Part shown: positions 52,940 to 62,417 of the stretch, one piece after another
Layout of the letters: each line of letters begins with the position of its first letter
How positions within the stretch are numbered: position 1 is the stretch's first letter
DNA from: Villigracilis sp024434165
GTDB taxonomy: Bacteria; Chloroflexota; Anaerolineae; Anaerolineales; Villigracilaceae
DNA length: 64,000 bases
NCBI GenBank assembly: GCA_030263665.1
Contig: SZPK01000015.1
Location: forward strand, 34,355-98,354
Direction: 5' to 3'
Position numbers and translations under genes: made by a program
The notes under the pieces: generated by a model
The model's database searches: none
What the model was told of the DNA's origin: nothing
Seen by the model: the letters and a program-made list of their open reading frames with translations, nothing else

Positions 52940-54976
52940 ATGAATAGTTACGAATCCCCCGCTCTCGATCAAGTGCGCATCCTGATTGTGGATGACCATC
53001 CCTCCACAGCCACCACCCTGGCGCGCGCACTCACCCAACTCGGTCCTTCGGTGGATGTGGTCTCTGCCACGAACGGGTTGGAAGCGCTGGAGAAGGTCAG
53101 GAACAAAGGCGTGGATATTTTGATCACCGACATGATCATGCCCGAGATGACCGGGCTGGAATTGATCGAAAAATTACAGAATCACCCCGGCGGACGCCCG
53201 GCGCATACGTATCTCGTCACTGCCTATGATGTGCCCGGCTTGAAGGTCACGGCGCAGCGCCTGAAGGTGGACGAAGTGCTCATCAAACCCATCCGCCCGG
53301 AGCGCATTTACCAGATCGTGGCGCGCAACATGGAGGACATGAAGCACGCCACGCATCCCGCCAGAAATGCCGGAAGGGAAAAGCGGAAATTCAAGATTCT
53401 CGTGGCAGACGACCGCCCCGATAACGTGACCCTGCTGGCGCGCTACCTGGATTACGAGGGCTACGATCACGTCAGCGCGTTTGACGGGCAGGAGGCTTTG
53501 AACAAAGTGCAGGATGAAATGCCCGATCTCGTCCTGCTGGACATCAACATGCCGAACAAGGACGGTTTCACCGTGCTGGAGGAAATCCGCGCGAACCCGG
53601 CGCTGGAGCACATTCCGGTGATCATCCTCACGGCGGCGCGTCTCGACTCTTCGGATGTGCGCGACGGTTTGAATCTCGGCGCGGACGATTACATCACCAA
53701 GCCGTTCGACCGTCACGAATTGATGGCGCGCATCCGCACCAAACTGCGCGTGAAGGAGGCGGAGGATGCCATCCGCCGGCGCAACCGCGAGTTGAGCCTG
53801 CTCCCCGAAATCGGCAAGGACTTGAGCGCCCGCTTCGACATCAAAGACATCGCCCAGGTGGTGCTGAAGCGCACCGTCGAAACGCTGGGAGCCATCGAAG
53901 GCTGCATCCTGCTTGTAGACGCGGAGGGCAACACCGTTGACCGCCATGCAATCAACGTCTCGAACGCGGAAGACGATGCCCGGCAGATCGAGCTGGATAA
54001 GAGCCTGTTCAAGCGCATCCACGAGACCCACCAGGGCTTGATCATCAAGGATACGCTCAAAGACCCCCACTGGAAAACAAGCGGCAGCGGCTCCACCCGT
54101 TCGGCGATGATTGCCCCCCTTTTCGGGCGGCGCGAACTGCTGGGCGTGCTGTTCCTCACACAAGAGCAGGAAAACTACTTCACGCTCGAACAGCTGCTGC
54201 TTTTACAGGCAATCGCCAGCCAGGCGGCGATCGCCATCGAAAACGTGCGCCTGCATGAAAACCTCACCCAGGAACAGAAACGTCTCGAACGGGTCAAGAA
54301 CGAATTCATCGCCACCGCCTCGCACGACCTGAAGAATCCGATCATGTCCATCAGCGGGTACAGCGACCTGCTCTCCAAGGCGGGACCGCTCAACGCCCAG
54401 CAGCAGGAGTTTGTGGGACATATCCGATCCTCGGCGCGCAACATGCTCGAACTGGTACAGAACATGCTGCAACTGACCGAGATTGATCTGCAGCACATGG
54501 GGGAGCAGCGCGAAGCCCTCGATGCCGTGAAACTCCTGGAGGAGGTCTTCTTCGAGTTTCAAATTCCCGCCCAGGAAAAGCGCCAGACCTTTGAGATAAG
54601 CGGAACCGGAACGGCGGCGCCGATGAACGGCAACCCGCTTCACATCCGGCAGGTGTATCGCAACCTGATCGGAAACGCAATCAAGTACACCCCGGCTGGC
54701 GGGCGGATCGCAGTCTCTGCAACCCGCCTCGATCATAATCTTGAGATCGCGGTTCAAGATAACGGCTATGGAATTCCCGCCGCAGACCTGCCCTTTATTT
54801 TCGATCGTTTTTATCGGGTTCGCAGCGGGAAGACCAGCGAGATCGAAGGCAACGGGCTCGGACTGGCAATCGTCAAGTCCATCGTCGAACAGCACGGCGG
54901 GACCATTGCGGTGCAGAGCGAACCGGAGCGGGGATCGAATTTCAAAATTACGCTTCCCCTTCAGGAAGCCGATTAA
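52940..54976 (+). CDS. Hybrid kinase: two N-terminal receivers, GAF, HisKA and HATPase
   Basis: 678 residues from the ATG at 52940 (GGGAGGG upstream); an extension to 52874 lacks a site. REC1 (RILIVDDHPSTATTLARALT) has Asp64. REC2 (KILVADDRPDNVTLLARYLD) has Asp201 in LLDINMPNKDG. A GAF domain spans about 290-430. HisKA has FIATASHDLKNPIMSISGYS with His462, and HATPase_c has GNGLGLAIVKSIVEQHGG. No TM helix. The order REC-REC-GAF-kinase places phosphorelay input before the kinase, so it can be controlled by an upstream kinase. Confidence 0.93.
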   Translation: MNSYESPALDQVRILIVDDHPSTATTLARALTQLGPSVDVVSATNGLEALEKVRNKGVDILITDMIMPEMTGLELIEKLQNHPGGRPAHTYLVTAYDVPGLKVTAQRLKVDEVLIKPIRPERIYQIVARNMEDMKHATHPARNAGREKRKFKILVADDRPDNVTLLARYLDYEGYDHVSAFDGQEALNKVQDEMPDLVLLDINMPNKDGFTVLEEIRANPALEHIPVIILTAARLDSSDVRDGLNLGADDYITKPFDRHELMARIRTKLRVKEAEDAIRRRNRELSLLPEIGKDLSARFDIKDIAQVVLKRTVETLGAIEGCILLVDAEGNTVDRHAINVSNAEDDARQIELDKSLFKRIHETHQGLIIKDTLKDPHWKTSGSGSTRSAMIAPLFGRRELLGVLFLTQEQENYFTLEQLLLLQAIASQAAIAIENVRLHENLTQEQKRLERVKNEFIATASHDLKNPIMSISGYSDLLSKAGPLNAQQQEFVGHIRSSARNMLELVQNMLQLTEIDLQHMGEQREALDAVKLLEEVFFEFQIPAQEKRQTFEISGTGTAAPMNGNPLHIRQVYRNLIGNAIKYTPAGGRIAVSATRLDHNLEIAVQDNGYGIPAADLPFIFDRFYRVRSGKTSEIEGNGLGLAIVKSIVEQHGGTIAVQSEPERGSNFKITLPLQEAD

Positions 54977-55003
54977 TCCATCATCCATATCAGAGGAGAC
55001 AAA

Positions 55004-56002
55004 ATGAAAAAGAACTTCCCAAGCAGGGTCAGTTTTCTCATCGTCATTGCGGCGTTGTTTCTCAGCGCCTGCGGCGCCGTCCAAACGCCTGCCGCGCCGG
55101 ATAAAGTCACCGTGCAGTTGAGCTGGTTCCACGGGGTCGAGTATGCCGGGTTCTACACCGCCGTGGAAAAGGGCTACTACGCCGATGAAAACATCGAAGT
55201 GACCCTGACAGCCGGCGGGCCGGAGATCAATCCGCTCGATGAAGTGCAAAATGGAAATGCCCAGTTCGGTATCGGTCAGGGCGACAGCCTGATCACCGCC
55301 CGAGCCAATGGGCAAAATTTTGTGGCGGTCGCGGCGATTTTCAAGAACAACCCGCTTGCCATCACCTCTCTCAAAGAGGATAACATCCAAAAACCCGAAG
55401 ACCTGCTCGGCAAAACCGTGGGCGCCTACTCCCTGGACCTCAGCAGTTACTCAGACCTGCTCTTCCTCGCTTTCATGAGCCGTACCGGTTTGGAGAAGGA
55501 TGAAATGGAATACGCCCTGATCGAGGACTTCAACGGCGCCAACGAAATCAAGGCTGGCAGGATGGACGCCATGAGCGGCATGTTCGCCACCGACCAGCAG
55601 GTGATGACGAAGAACGCCGGGGATGAAATCAACCTGATGTATTACAAGGACTACGGCGTGGAGGTTTACATCAACACGATCTTCGTGACGGAGGAGTTCA
55701 AGCAGAACAACCCCGACCTGATCGCGCGCTTCATCCGCGCCACCTTCAAGGGATACCAGTACGCGCTCGAAAACCCGGAGGAAGTGGCGTCCTTCGCGCT
55801 GAAATATGACAGCGCGCTCGACCTTGCCTACCAGCAGGACGTTATGAAAGCCCAAATCCCCTTCATTGATACGGGCAGCGCCCCCATCGGTTCGATGGAT
55901 GAAAACGTGTGGCAAAGCACGCAAGACATCCTTCTTGAGTTCGGTCTCCTCTCTGAGCCGGTTGATTTGTCCACCGTGTATACCAACGAGTTCATTCCGT
56001 AG
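55004..56002 (+). CDS. NMT1/THI5-like periplasmic-binding lipoprotein (orphan ABC-type)
   Basis: 332 residues. The signal FLIVIAALFLSAC has an LSAC lipobox. VQLSWFHGVEYAGFYTAVEK and GYYADENIEVTLTAGGPEIN are diagnostic for the NMT1/SsuA-like family that binds thiamine precursors, sulfonates, nitrate and similar ligands. No permease or ATPase gene is adjacent; both neighbours are kinases. A sensory role, presenting a ligand to the next kinase, is plausible. GGAGACAAA precedes the ATG. Confidence 0.9.
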   Translation: MKKNFPSRVSFLIVIAALFLSACGAVQTPAAPDKVTVQLSWFHGVEYAGFYTAVEKGYYADENIEVTLTAGGPEINPLDEVQNGNAQFGIGQGDSLITARANGQNFVAVAAIFKNNPLAITSLKEDNIQKPEDLLGKTVGAYSLDLSSYSDLLFLAFMSRTGLEKDEMEYALIEDFNGANEIKAGRMDAMSGMFATDQQVMTKNAGDEINLMYYKDYGVEVYINTIFVTEEFKQNNPDLIARFIRATFKGYQYALENPEEVASFALKYDSALDLAYQQDVMKAQIPFIDTGSAPIGSMDENVWQSTQDILLEFGLLSEPVDLSTVYTNEFIP

Positions 56003-56195
56003 GTCTATTCCCATCACACTCAATAAACCGCCAAGCCGCCGCGACGCTGCTTTTTTCCTTCATTTGTTACTTTTCCGGCGTTCTCCGCGGCCTGGCAGTG
56101 AACCAAAGGCGAAATCAATTAATGTCGGTTAATTTATCGGCGAATCATCGTCCCCGTCCATTTCGCGCATCAATCCAGTATTCACTGGAGGTTTC
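56003..56195 (+). other. Spacer before the membrane kinase gene
   Basis: 193 bases without a supported gene. CTGGAGGTTTC gives the ribosome-binding site of the next gene. No clear terminator. Confidence 0.4.
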
Positions 56196-59138
56196 ATGAA
56201 CAAGAACCCAGCCTCACAAAATACAGTCAGGCGGTCTTCAGCCGGGGAGCGGAAGCCGCTCCAGTCCACATCCCTGCGAACCCGCCTGCTGACTGCCTTT
56301 GCGTTGTTGGCGGTTCTGCCCGTCCTCATTACCGGTACGGCTGCCGCGTTCGTCAGCGCCCAGGGTTTGAGGAACGCCGTGTTCGACGAACTCGATTCTG
56401 TGGCAACTTTAAAGGAAGCCGCAATCAGGGACTGGCTGGAGGTCTTGCAAACCAGTCTGAACCTGGTTTACGAAAACCACCAGATCGAGCAGGGTGTGTA
56501 TGCGCTGCTTCAGAACGACCAGGAATTGATGCTGGATCAAGACCACCTGCGCCGCGAACTGAGCCGGTTCGACGAAATGACCGGTTACTTCGTGGAATTG
56601 TTCGTCATGAACACAGACGGGGAAATCGTCCTTTCCACGGATCCCTCCCAGGAGGGAAAGATTCAGATCAACCAGGCTTTCTTCCAGAACGGCTTGACGG
56701 GTGATTTCATTTCCCCGCCCGCATACGAAGTTTCGCTCGATAGTTACTCGATTGTCCTTTCAGAGCCCATTCAGACCAGCGCCGGCAAAACCATCGGCGT
56801 GCTGGGGGCGCGCGTTAACCTTTCCACGCTCAGCGAAATCATGGAGGCGCAAACCGGGTTGGGAGAGGCGGGAGAGACATACCTCGTAAGTTCCAATTTC
56901 GCCGCGCTGACAAACCTCAAACATATCGAGTTCAACCTCGGCGAAACGTACATCCGCACCCGCGGCGTGACCAACGCGATGATGTGGAAGACGTCCGGCA
57001 CAGACATCTACACTGATTACGCGGGGAACCCCACCTTCGGCGCGTACCGGTGGATTCCCGAACTTCAGGTCGTCTTGATCGCCGAGCACGACCAGCGAAC
57101 CGCACTGCAAGCCGCCAACCGGGTGTTTCAAATCGCCGCCGGGTTGATGGCTGTCACCGCCCTGCTTGCCGTCATCATCGCCTTCATCGTCACCAGAGCC
57201 ATCACCACCCCAATCGCAAACCTCGCCAACGTGGCGGATAGCATCGCTCAGGGCAACCTCGACCTGAGAGCCGAAGTGACCCAGCGCGATGAAATCGGGC
57301 TGCTTGCCAGTTCGTTCAATACCATGACCGCGCGCCTGCGGGAGTTGATCTCCACCCTCGAACAACGCGTGAGAGACCGCACGAGGGCGCTAGCCACCTC
57401 CACGGAAGTCAGCCGCCGCCTCTCCACCATTTTGGACCGGCGCCAGCTCGTCAGCGAAGTCGTGAACGAAATCCGAAACGCCTTCGGGTATTATCATGCT
57501 CAAATCTATCTTTACAACGAGGAAACCAGGGAATTGATCATGGCGGGCGGCACGGGCAGGGCAGGCGCCGAGATGATCGCAAAGGGACACAAACTCCTCT
57601 GGGGTCAGGGTCTCGTGGGGCGCGCCGCAGAAACCAGAAAACCCGTTCTCGTGCCGGATACAACCAAAGATGCGAACTGGCTTTCCAACCCCCTCCTGCC
57701 GGATACCCTGGCAGAAATGGCCGTCCCCATCGTCACCGGCGATACTTTGCTGGGCGTGCTCGACATTCAACATAACATCCCCAACGGGCTGAACGCCGAC
57801 GACCTCGAGGCAGTGCGCTCGATCGCCAACCAGATCGCCGTCGCCCTGCAAAACATCGCCTCCACCGAGCACGTGGCAAAACGCGCGAACCAACTCGAAA
57901 CCGTGGCGACAGTCTCCACCGCTTCTTCCGCCGTCTTGAACCCGGATAAACTCCTGCAAACCGTGGTGGACCTGACCAAAGAACGCTTCAACCTGTACCA
58001 CGCCCACATCTACCTTGCGAACGAATCGTGGGATACCCTGCTCCTCGCGGCAGGCGCCGGGGAGGTGGGACGGCAAATGACCAGCACGGGGCACGCCATC
58101 CAGATGGACGCCCAGCGTTCGCTCGTGGCGCGCGCCTACCGCGAGCGGAATGCCGTCATCGTGAACGACGTCCACGACGATGAAGGCTTCCTGCCCAACC
58201 CGCTCCTGCCCCACACCCACGCGGAAATGGCAGCCCCCATGATCGCGGGCGGCAAAGTCCTGGGGGTGTTCGATGTCCAATCGGAGCAGGCAGGCTACTT
58301 CAAGGAAGAGGACGCGCTCATTTTCAACACGCTTGCAGCGCAGGTGGCGGTTGCGCTCCAAAACGCGCGGCTTTACCAGGAACAAGCCGCCACACTGACC
58401 CAGCTGCGCGAACTCGACCGCCTCAAGTCCTCCTTCCTCGCCAACATGTCGCACGAACTCCGCACCCCGCTCAACTCCATCCTCGGCTTCACCGATGTCA
58501 TGCTCGAAGGGCTGGACGGCGCGCTCACGCCCTACATGCAAAACGACCTTACCTTGATTCGGAAGAACGGCCAGCATCTCCTGCACCTCATCAACGACGT
58601 GCTGGATATGGCGAAGATCGAGTCCGGTACGCTCAGCCTCAACATCGAAAAATTCAACCTGCAGGAAGTCGTCGAGGAAGCCGTCAGCATTGCCCAGCCG
58701 CTTGCCGGTGAAAAAGCCCTTGAGATTGTCATCGAAGCGGAATCGGGCCACGAGGTCGAGGTCAACGCAGACCGCATCCGCCTGCGGCAGGTGTTGATCA
58801 ACATCGTTAACAACGCCGTGAAATTCACCGAAAAAGGCAGGATTTCCGTCCGCGCGGTGCGCGAAGCGAACAACGTGCTCATCACCGTCAAAGATACCGG
58901 CATCGGCATCCCGCCCTCACATCTCGAAAGCATCTTCCAGGAATTCACCCAGGTGGATTCCTCCACCACCCGCAGAGCGGGCGGCACAGGCTTGGGCTTG
59001 CCCATCAGCCGCCGCCTCATTCAGATGCACGGCGGTCGTTTGTGGGCGGAAAGCGCCGGCGTGAACGGCGAAGGCTCGACCTTCTACATCTTCCTGCCCA
59101 TCGAAGCCAGGGTTGTCGAACCCGAAATGATCAAGTAG
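56196..59138 (+). CDS. Membrane sensor histidine kinase (dCache-like, HAMP, two GAF)
   Basis: 980 residues. TM1 (about 31-55) and TM2 (about 310-333) bracket an extracytoplasmic sensor of about 255 residues with a Cache-like end (YAGNPTFGAYRWIPELQVVL). HAMP follows (ITTPIANLANVADSIAQGNL), then two GAF domains (about 405-720). HisKA has SFLANMSHELRTPLNSILGF with His753, and HATPase_c has GTGLGLPISRRLIQMHGGRL. No receiver is attached, and the output may be the receivers encoded downstream. The lipoprotein gene just upstream could supply its ligand. Confidence 0.93.
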   Translation: MNKNPASQNTVRRSSAGERKPLQSTSLRTRLLTAFALLAVLPVLITGTAAAFVSAQGLRNAVFDELDSVATLKEAAIRDWLEVLQTSLNLVYENHQIEQGVYALLQNDQELMLDQDHLRRELSRFDEMTGYFVELFVMNTDGEIVLSTDPSQEGKIQINQAFFQNGLTGDFISPPAYEVSLDSYSIVLSEPIQTSAGKTIGVLGARVNLSTLSEIMEAQTGLGEAGETYLVSSNFAALTNLKHIEFNLGETYIRTRGVTNAMMWKTSGTDIYTDYAGNPTFGAYRWIPELQVVLIAEHDQRTALQAANRVFQIAAGLMAVTALLAVIIAFIVTRAITTPIANLANVADSIAQGNLDLRAEVTQRDEIGLLASSFNTMTARLRELISTLEQRVRDRTRALATSTEVSRRLSTILDRRQLVSEVVNEIRNAFGYYHAQIYLYNEETRELIMAGGTGRAGAEMIAKGHKLLWGQGLVGRAAETRKPVLVPDTTKDANWLSNPLLPDTLAEMAVPIVTGDTLLGVLDIQHNIPNGLNADDLEAVRSIANQIAVALQNIASTEHVAKRANQLETVATVSTASSAVLNPDKLLQTVVDLTKERFNLYHAHIYLANESWDTLLLAAGAGEVGRQMTSTGHAIQMDAQRSLVARAYRERNAVIVNDVHDDEGFLPNPLLPHTHAEMAAPMIAGGKVLGVFDVQSEQAGYFKEEDALIFNTLAAQVAVALQNARLYQEQAATLTQLRELDRLKSSFLANMSHELRTPLNSILGFTDVMLEGLDGALTPYMQNDLTLIRKNGQHLLHLINDVLDMAKIESGTLSLNIEKFNLQEVVEEAVSIAQPLAGEKALEIVIEAESGHEVEVNADRIRLRQVLINIVNNAVKFTEKGRISVRAVREANNVLITVKDTGIGIPPSHLESIFQEFTQVDSSTTRRAGGTGLGLPISRRLIQMHGGRLWAESAGVNGEGSTFYIFLPIEARVVEPEMIK

Positions 59139-59146
59139 CACCGAGC

Positions 59147-60802
59147 ATGGCGGCCCCCTCCTTTTTACAGTGCGCCGTTTGCGGCAACCGGCAGGGTTAC
59201 GTTCCATTCGAGCCTGCCGTGTGCGCGCAATGCCAGTCGCATTGGCTCGAAGCCAATTACGATTACGAATCCTTCAAACGCGAGGTCCTGCGCGGGATTC
59301 CCAACCGCCCGATGAACATGTGGCGGTATCAGGATGTCCTGCCATTGGAGAACCCCTCCGCTCTGGATTTATACCCCGCAGGAGGAACGCCCCTCTGGCT
59401 CTCGCACCGCTTCGCTGCGGACCTCGGGCATGATTCTGTTTACATCAAGGATGAACGCTACAGCCCGACCTCTTCCTTCAAGGACAGGCAGGCGGCAGTG
59501 GCGGTCGCCGCAATGAACGAAAACGGCGTGCGCGAAGCGGTGATCGCCTCCACCGGCAACGCGGCAGTGGCGTATGCCGCCGCCTGCGCGCGGGCGGGAA
59601 TCAAACTCTGGGTGTTCATGACCAGCCTCGTGCCGCAGGAAAAACTGCGCGAGGCGGCGCTCTTCGGCGCCGAGGTGATTCGCGTCAGCGGCAACTACGA
59701 TCAGACCAAGCAAATCGCCGCGCAGTTCGCCCAGCGCAAGAACCTGCTCCTCGACCGCGGCGCAAGTTCCATCCCTGCGCGCGAATCCATGAAGACCATC
59801 GCCTATGAGATCGTGGAAGGTCTGGGCTGGCGCGCGCCCGATTGGTACATTCAAGCCGTCAGCGGCGGGCTGGGTCCGCTGGGTGTGTATCACGGTTTCA
59901 AGGAAATGTACCAAATGGGCTTGATCAACAAAATCCCGAAACTGGCTGTGATACAAGCGGAGGGATGCGCCCCGATGGTCAAAGCCTTCAAGGAGGGCAG
60001 GGACACCGCCGAACCCGTCGTCCCCGATACGCGCATCATCATCCTCTCCACCGGCGACCCCGGCAAAGCCTACACCTATCTGTGGACTCTGACCCGGCAG
60101 TTCGGCGGCGTCATGGAATCCGTGACGGATCTGGAAGCCTACACCGCCATGAAAGCGCTCGCCAAAAGCGAAGGCATGGCGGTCGAACCGGCAACCGCCG
60201 TCGCCTTCGCCGGATTCGAGAAGTTATCCAAAAACGGCATCATCGGCAGGGAGGAACTGGTCGTCGTCAACTGCACGGGGCATACCTTCCCGGTCGAAAA
60301 ACATGTGCTCGGCGACCAGTGGGCGGTGGATGTGCACCTCAGCAAGGACCAGTCGCCTGCGCCGCGCGAGGGTTTGCAAGCCGCTCTCGAACACCTCGAT
60401 GAAACGACCACCACCGTGTTACTGATTGACGACAACGACGACGATGCGCTCCTCATCCGCCGCCTGCTCGAAGGCAGGAAGAGCTACCGCATCTACCATG
60501 CCAAGGACGGCTGGGAGGGTCTCACCATTGCGCGGCAGAAACTGCCCGACCTCATCGTCAGCGACCTGACCATGCCCGGCATTGACGGTTTCGGACTCGT
60601 CGAGGAGTTAAAATTGGACCCGCGCACCCGGCACATCCCGGTGGTGGTCGTCAGCGCAAAGGACATCACCGCCGAGGAGAGGAAACGTCTCAACGGTCAT
60701 ATCGAAGCGGTGTATCAAAAAGGCTCGATGCCCGCGCGCAAGTTCGTAGACCAGGTCATCCACGTCATCGAAGACAGGCTGGACGAAAGGAACAAAACCT
60801 AA
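59147..60802 (+). CDS. Threonine-synthase-like PLP enzyme fused to a response-regulator receiver
   Basis: 551 residues from the ATG at 59147. A zinc ribbon (C9, C12, C26, C29) opens the protein. The fold-type II PLP domain follows, with Lys112 in PTSSFKDRQAAV, the phosphate-loop STGNAAVAYAAACARAG and QAVSGGLGPLGVYHGF. From about residue 415 a CheY-like receiver begins (TVLLIDDNDDDALLIRRLLE), with phospho-acceptor Asp473 (VSDLTMPGIDGFG) and the conserved Ser and Lys in VVVSAKD. The frame crosses the junction with no stop. This joins amino-acid chemistry to two-component control. Confidence 0.92.
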   Translation: MAAPSFLQCAVCGNRQGYVPFEPAVCAQCQSHWLEANYDYESFKREVLRGIPNRPMNMWRYQDVLPLENPSALDLYPAGGTPLWLSHRFAADLGHDSVYIKDERYSPTSSFKDRQAAVAVAAMNENGVREAVIASTGNAAVAYAAACARAGIKLWVFMTSLVPQEKLREAALFGAEVIRVSGNYDQTKQIAAQFAQRKNLLLDRGASSIPARESMKTIAYEIVEGLGWRAPDWYIQAVSGGLGPLGVYHGFKEMYQMGLINKIPKLAVIQAEGCAPMVKAFKEGRDTAEPVVPDTRIIILSTGDPGKAYTYLWTLTRQFGGVMESVTDLEAYTAMKALAKSEGMAVEPATAVAFAGFEKLSKNGIIGREELVVVNCTGHTFPVEKHVLGDQWAVDVHLSKDQSPAPREGLQAALEHLDETTTTVLLIDDNDDDALLIRRLLEGRKSYRIYHAKDGWEGLTIARQKLPDLIVSDLTMPGIDGFGLVEELKLDPRTRHIPVVVVSAKDITAEERKRLNGHIEAVYQKGSMPARKFVDQVIHVIEDRLDERNKT

Positions 60803-60811
60803 GGAGAACTC

Positions 60812-61201
60812 ATGGGACACACTATCTTATACATTGAAGACAATCCCGATAACATGATGCTCGTGAAGCGCGCCCTTGAGTCGCGCGGGTACACCCTGCT
60901 GGGAGCCGTCACCGGTTTGTTGGGTGTGGCAGCCGCCGAGGAGCAGGACGTGGATTTGATCCTGCTGGACATCAACCTGCCCGATATTGACGGCTATGAA
61001 GTCGCCCGCAGACTGCGCGCCAGCGAAAAGACCTCGCTGGCGTATGTGCCCATCATCGCCATCACCGCCAATGCGCTGAAAGGCGATGCCGAGAAGGCGC
61101 TAGCCGCCGGCTGCGACGTGTACATGTCCAAGCCGATCAACATCCGTGAATTATGGGCGCGCGTGGAAGCCTTTGTGCCTGCGCCTGAGCAGAATAAATG
61201 A
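60812..61201 (+). CDS. Stand-alone response-regulator receiver
   Basis: 129 residues, a single receiver domain. ILYIEDNPDNMMLVKRALES opens it, Asp53 lies in ILLDINLPDIDGYE, and ALKGDAEKALAAGCDVYMSKPIN has the conserved Lys. It has no output domain, so it works by protein contact or in a relay. Its stop overlaps the start of the second threonine synthase gene. Confidence 0.95.
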   Translation: MGHTILYIEDNPDNMMLVKRALESRGYTLLGAVTGLLGVAAAEEQDVDLILLDINLPDIDGYEVARRLRASEKTSLAYVPIIAITANALKGDAEKALAAGCDVYMSKPINIRELWARVEAFVPAPEQNK

Positions 61202-62376
61202 GCAGCCGCTATTCCTTCCTCGAAGGATTGAACTGTTCCGGGTGCGGAAAAAAATATGCGGCAAACCAGGTGCATACGTTTTGCACGGAGTGTCAATCCA
61301 CCCTGCTGGTGGAGTATGACCTCGATGCCGCCCGCCGGCAAACAGATCGGGATGAAGTAAGTCGCCGTCACAAGGGTATGTGGCGCTGGCATGAGGTCCT
61401 GCCGGTTCTCGACGAAAGGAATCAGGTCACACTGGGAGAGGGCGATACCGCGCTTCTTCCGATGTCCAGCCTGGGCAGCGCGCTCGGTCTGCGCCGCCTC
61501 TACGTCAAGGAGGAGAGCAGCAACCCCACCGGTTCGTTCAAGGCGCGGGGGCTCTCGGCGGCGATCTCCAAGGCAAAGGAACTGGGCATCAAAAAGGTCA
61601 TCATCCCCACCGCTGGGAACGCGGGCGGTGCGATGGCTTCCTATGCGGCGCGCGCCGGAATGCAAGCCCTGATCTACATGCCGAAGGATACGCCCCGGGC
61701 GAACATCGAGGAAAGCCGCATCGTCGGCGCGGAAGTCGTGCTGATTGACGGTTTGATCAGCGATGCGGCAGGCATGGCGGGCATCAAGGCGCGCGAAGAA
61801 GGCTGGTTCGACGTCTCGACCTTCAAGGAGCCCTACCGCGCCGAAGGCAAAAAGATCATGGGATACGAACTGGCGGAACAATTCGATTGGGAACTTCCCG
61901 ACGTCATCGTCTATCCCACCGGCGGCGGGACGGGGCTGGTCGGCATGTGGAAAGCCTTTCAGGAGATGGAAGCGCTCGGCTGGCTAAAGAACAGGAAACG
62001 TCCGCGCATGGTCTCGGTGCAGGCGGCGGGATGCGCCCCCATCCCGCGCGCGTTCCAGAAGAAAGCCGCCTTCTGCGATTTCTGGACGAACGCCGCCACC
62101 ATCGCCTCCGGTTTGCGCGTGCCCAAGAGTTTCGCCGATCATTTGATTCTGAAATGTCTTTACGAGAGCAGCGGTACCGCCATTGCAGTGGACGACGAAG
62201 CGATCATGAAAGCGCAAAAGGAACTTGCGGTGGCGGAGGGTATTTTCGCCGCTCCCGAAGGCGCCGCCGCCTACGCCGCCCTAAAGGACCTCGCCGCCCA
62301 AAAATGGATCCAAGCCGATGAAAGAGTGGTGCTGTTCAACACGGGGTCGGGGTTGAAGTATCTGGACAGGACTTGA
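61198..62376 (+). CDS. thrC: Threonine synthase
   Basis: 392 residues. A zinc ribbon (C13, C16, C29, C32) precedes a fold-type II PLP domain with Lys115 in NPTGSFKARGLSA, TAGNAGGAMASYAARAG and YPTGGGTGLVGMWKAF. It should convert O-phosphohomoserine to threonine. The start overlaps the receiver stop (ATGA), so it is translated with it. Whether this or the fused paralogue is the biosynthetic enzyme cannot be decided from sequence alone; this one looks more canonical. Confidence 0.87.
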   Translation: MSSRYSFLEGLNCSGCGKKYAANQVHTFCTECQSTLLVEYDLDAARRQTDRDEVSRRHKGMWRWHEVLPVLDERNQVTLGEGDTALLPMSSLGSALGLRRLYVKEESSNPTGSFKARGLSAAISKAKELGIKKVIIPTAGNAGGAMASYAARAGMQALIYMPKDTPRANIEESRIVGAEVVLIDGLISDAAGMAGIKAREEGWFDVSTFKEPYRAEGKKIMGYELAEQFDWELPDVIVYPTGGGTGLVGMWKAFQEMEALGWLKNRKRPRMVSVQAAGCAPIPRAFQKKAAFCDFWTNAATIASGLRVPKSFADHLILKCLYESSGTAIAVDDEAIMKAQKELAVAEGIFAAPEGAAAYAALKDLAAQKWIQADERVVLFNTGSGLKYLDRT

Positions 62377-62385
62377 TAAAAGAGA

Positions 62386-62417
62386 ACCTCCCGCTTGGCT
62401 GGCGGGAGGTTTGGTTT
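62386..62417 (+). terminator. Terminator shared by the convergent threonine synthase and radical-SAM genes
   Basis: ACCTCCCGC pairs with GCGGGAGGT (9 bp, 7-base loop), followed by TTGGTTTT. On the opposite strand the stem ends in TTCTCTTTT, so it may work in both directions. Confidence 0.85.
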
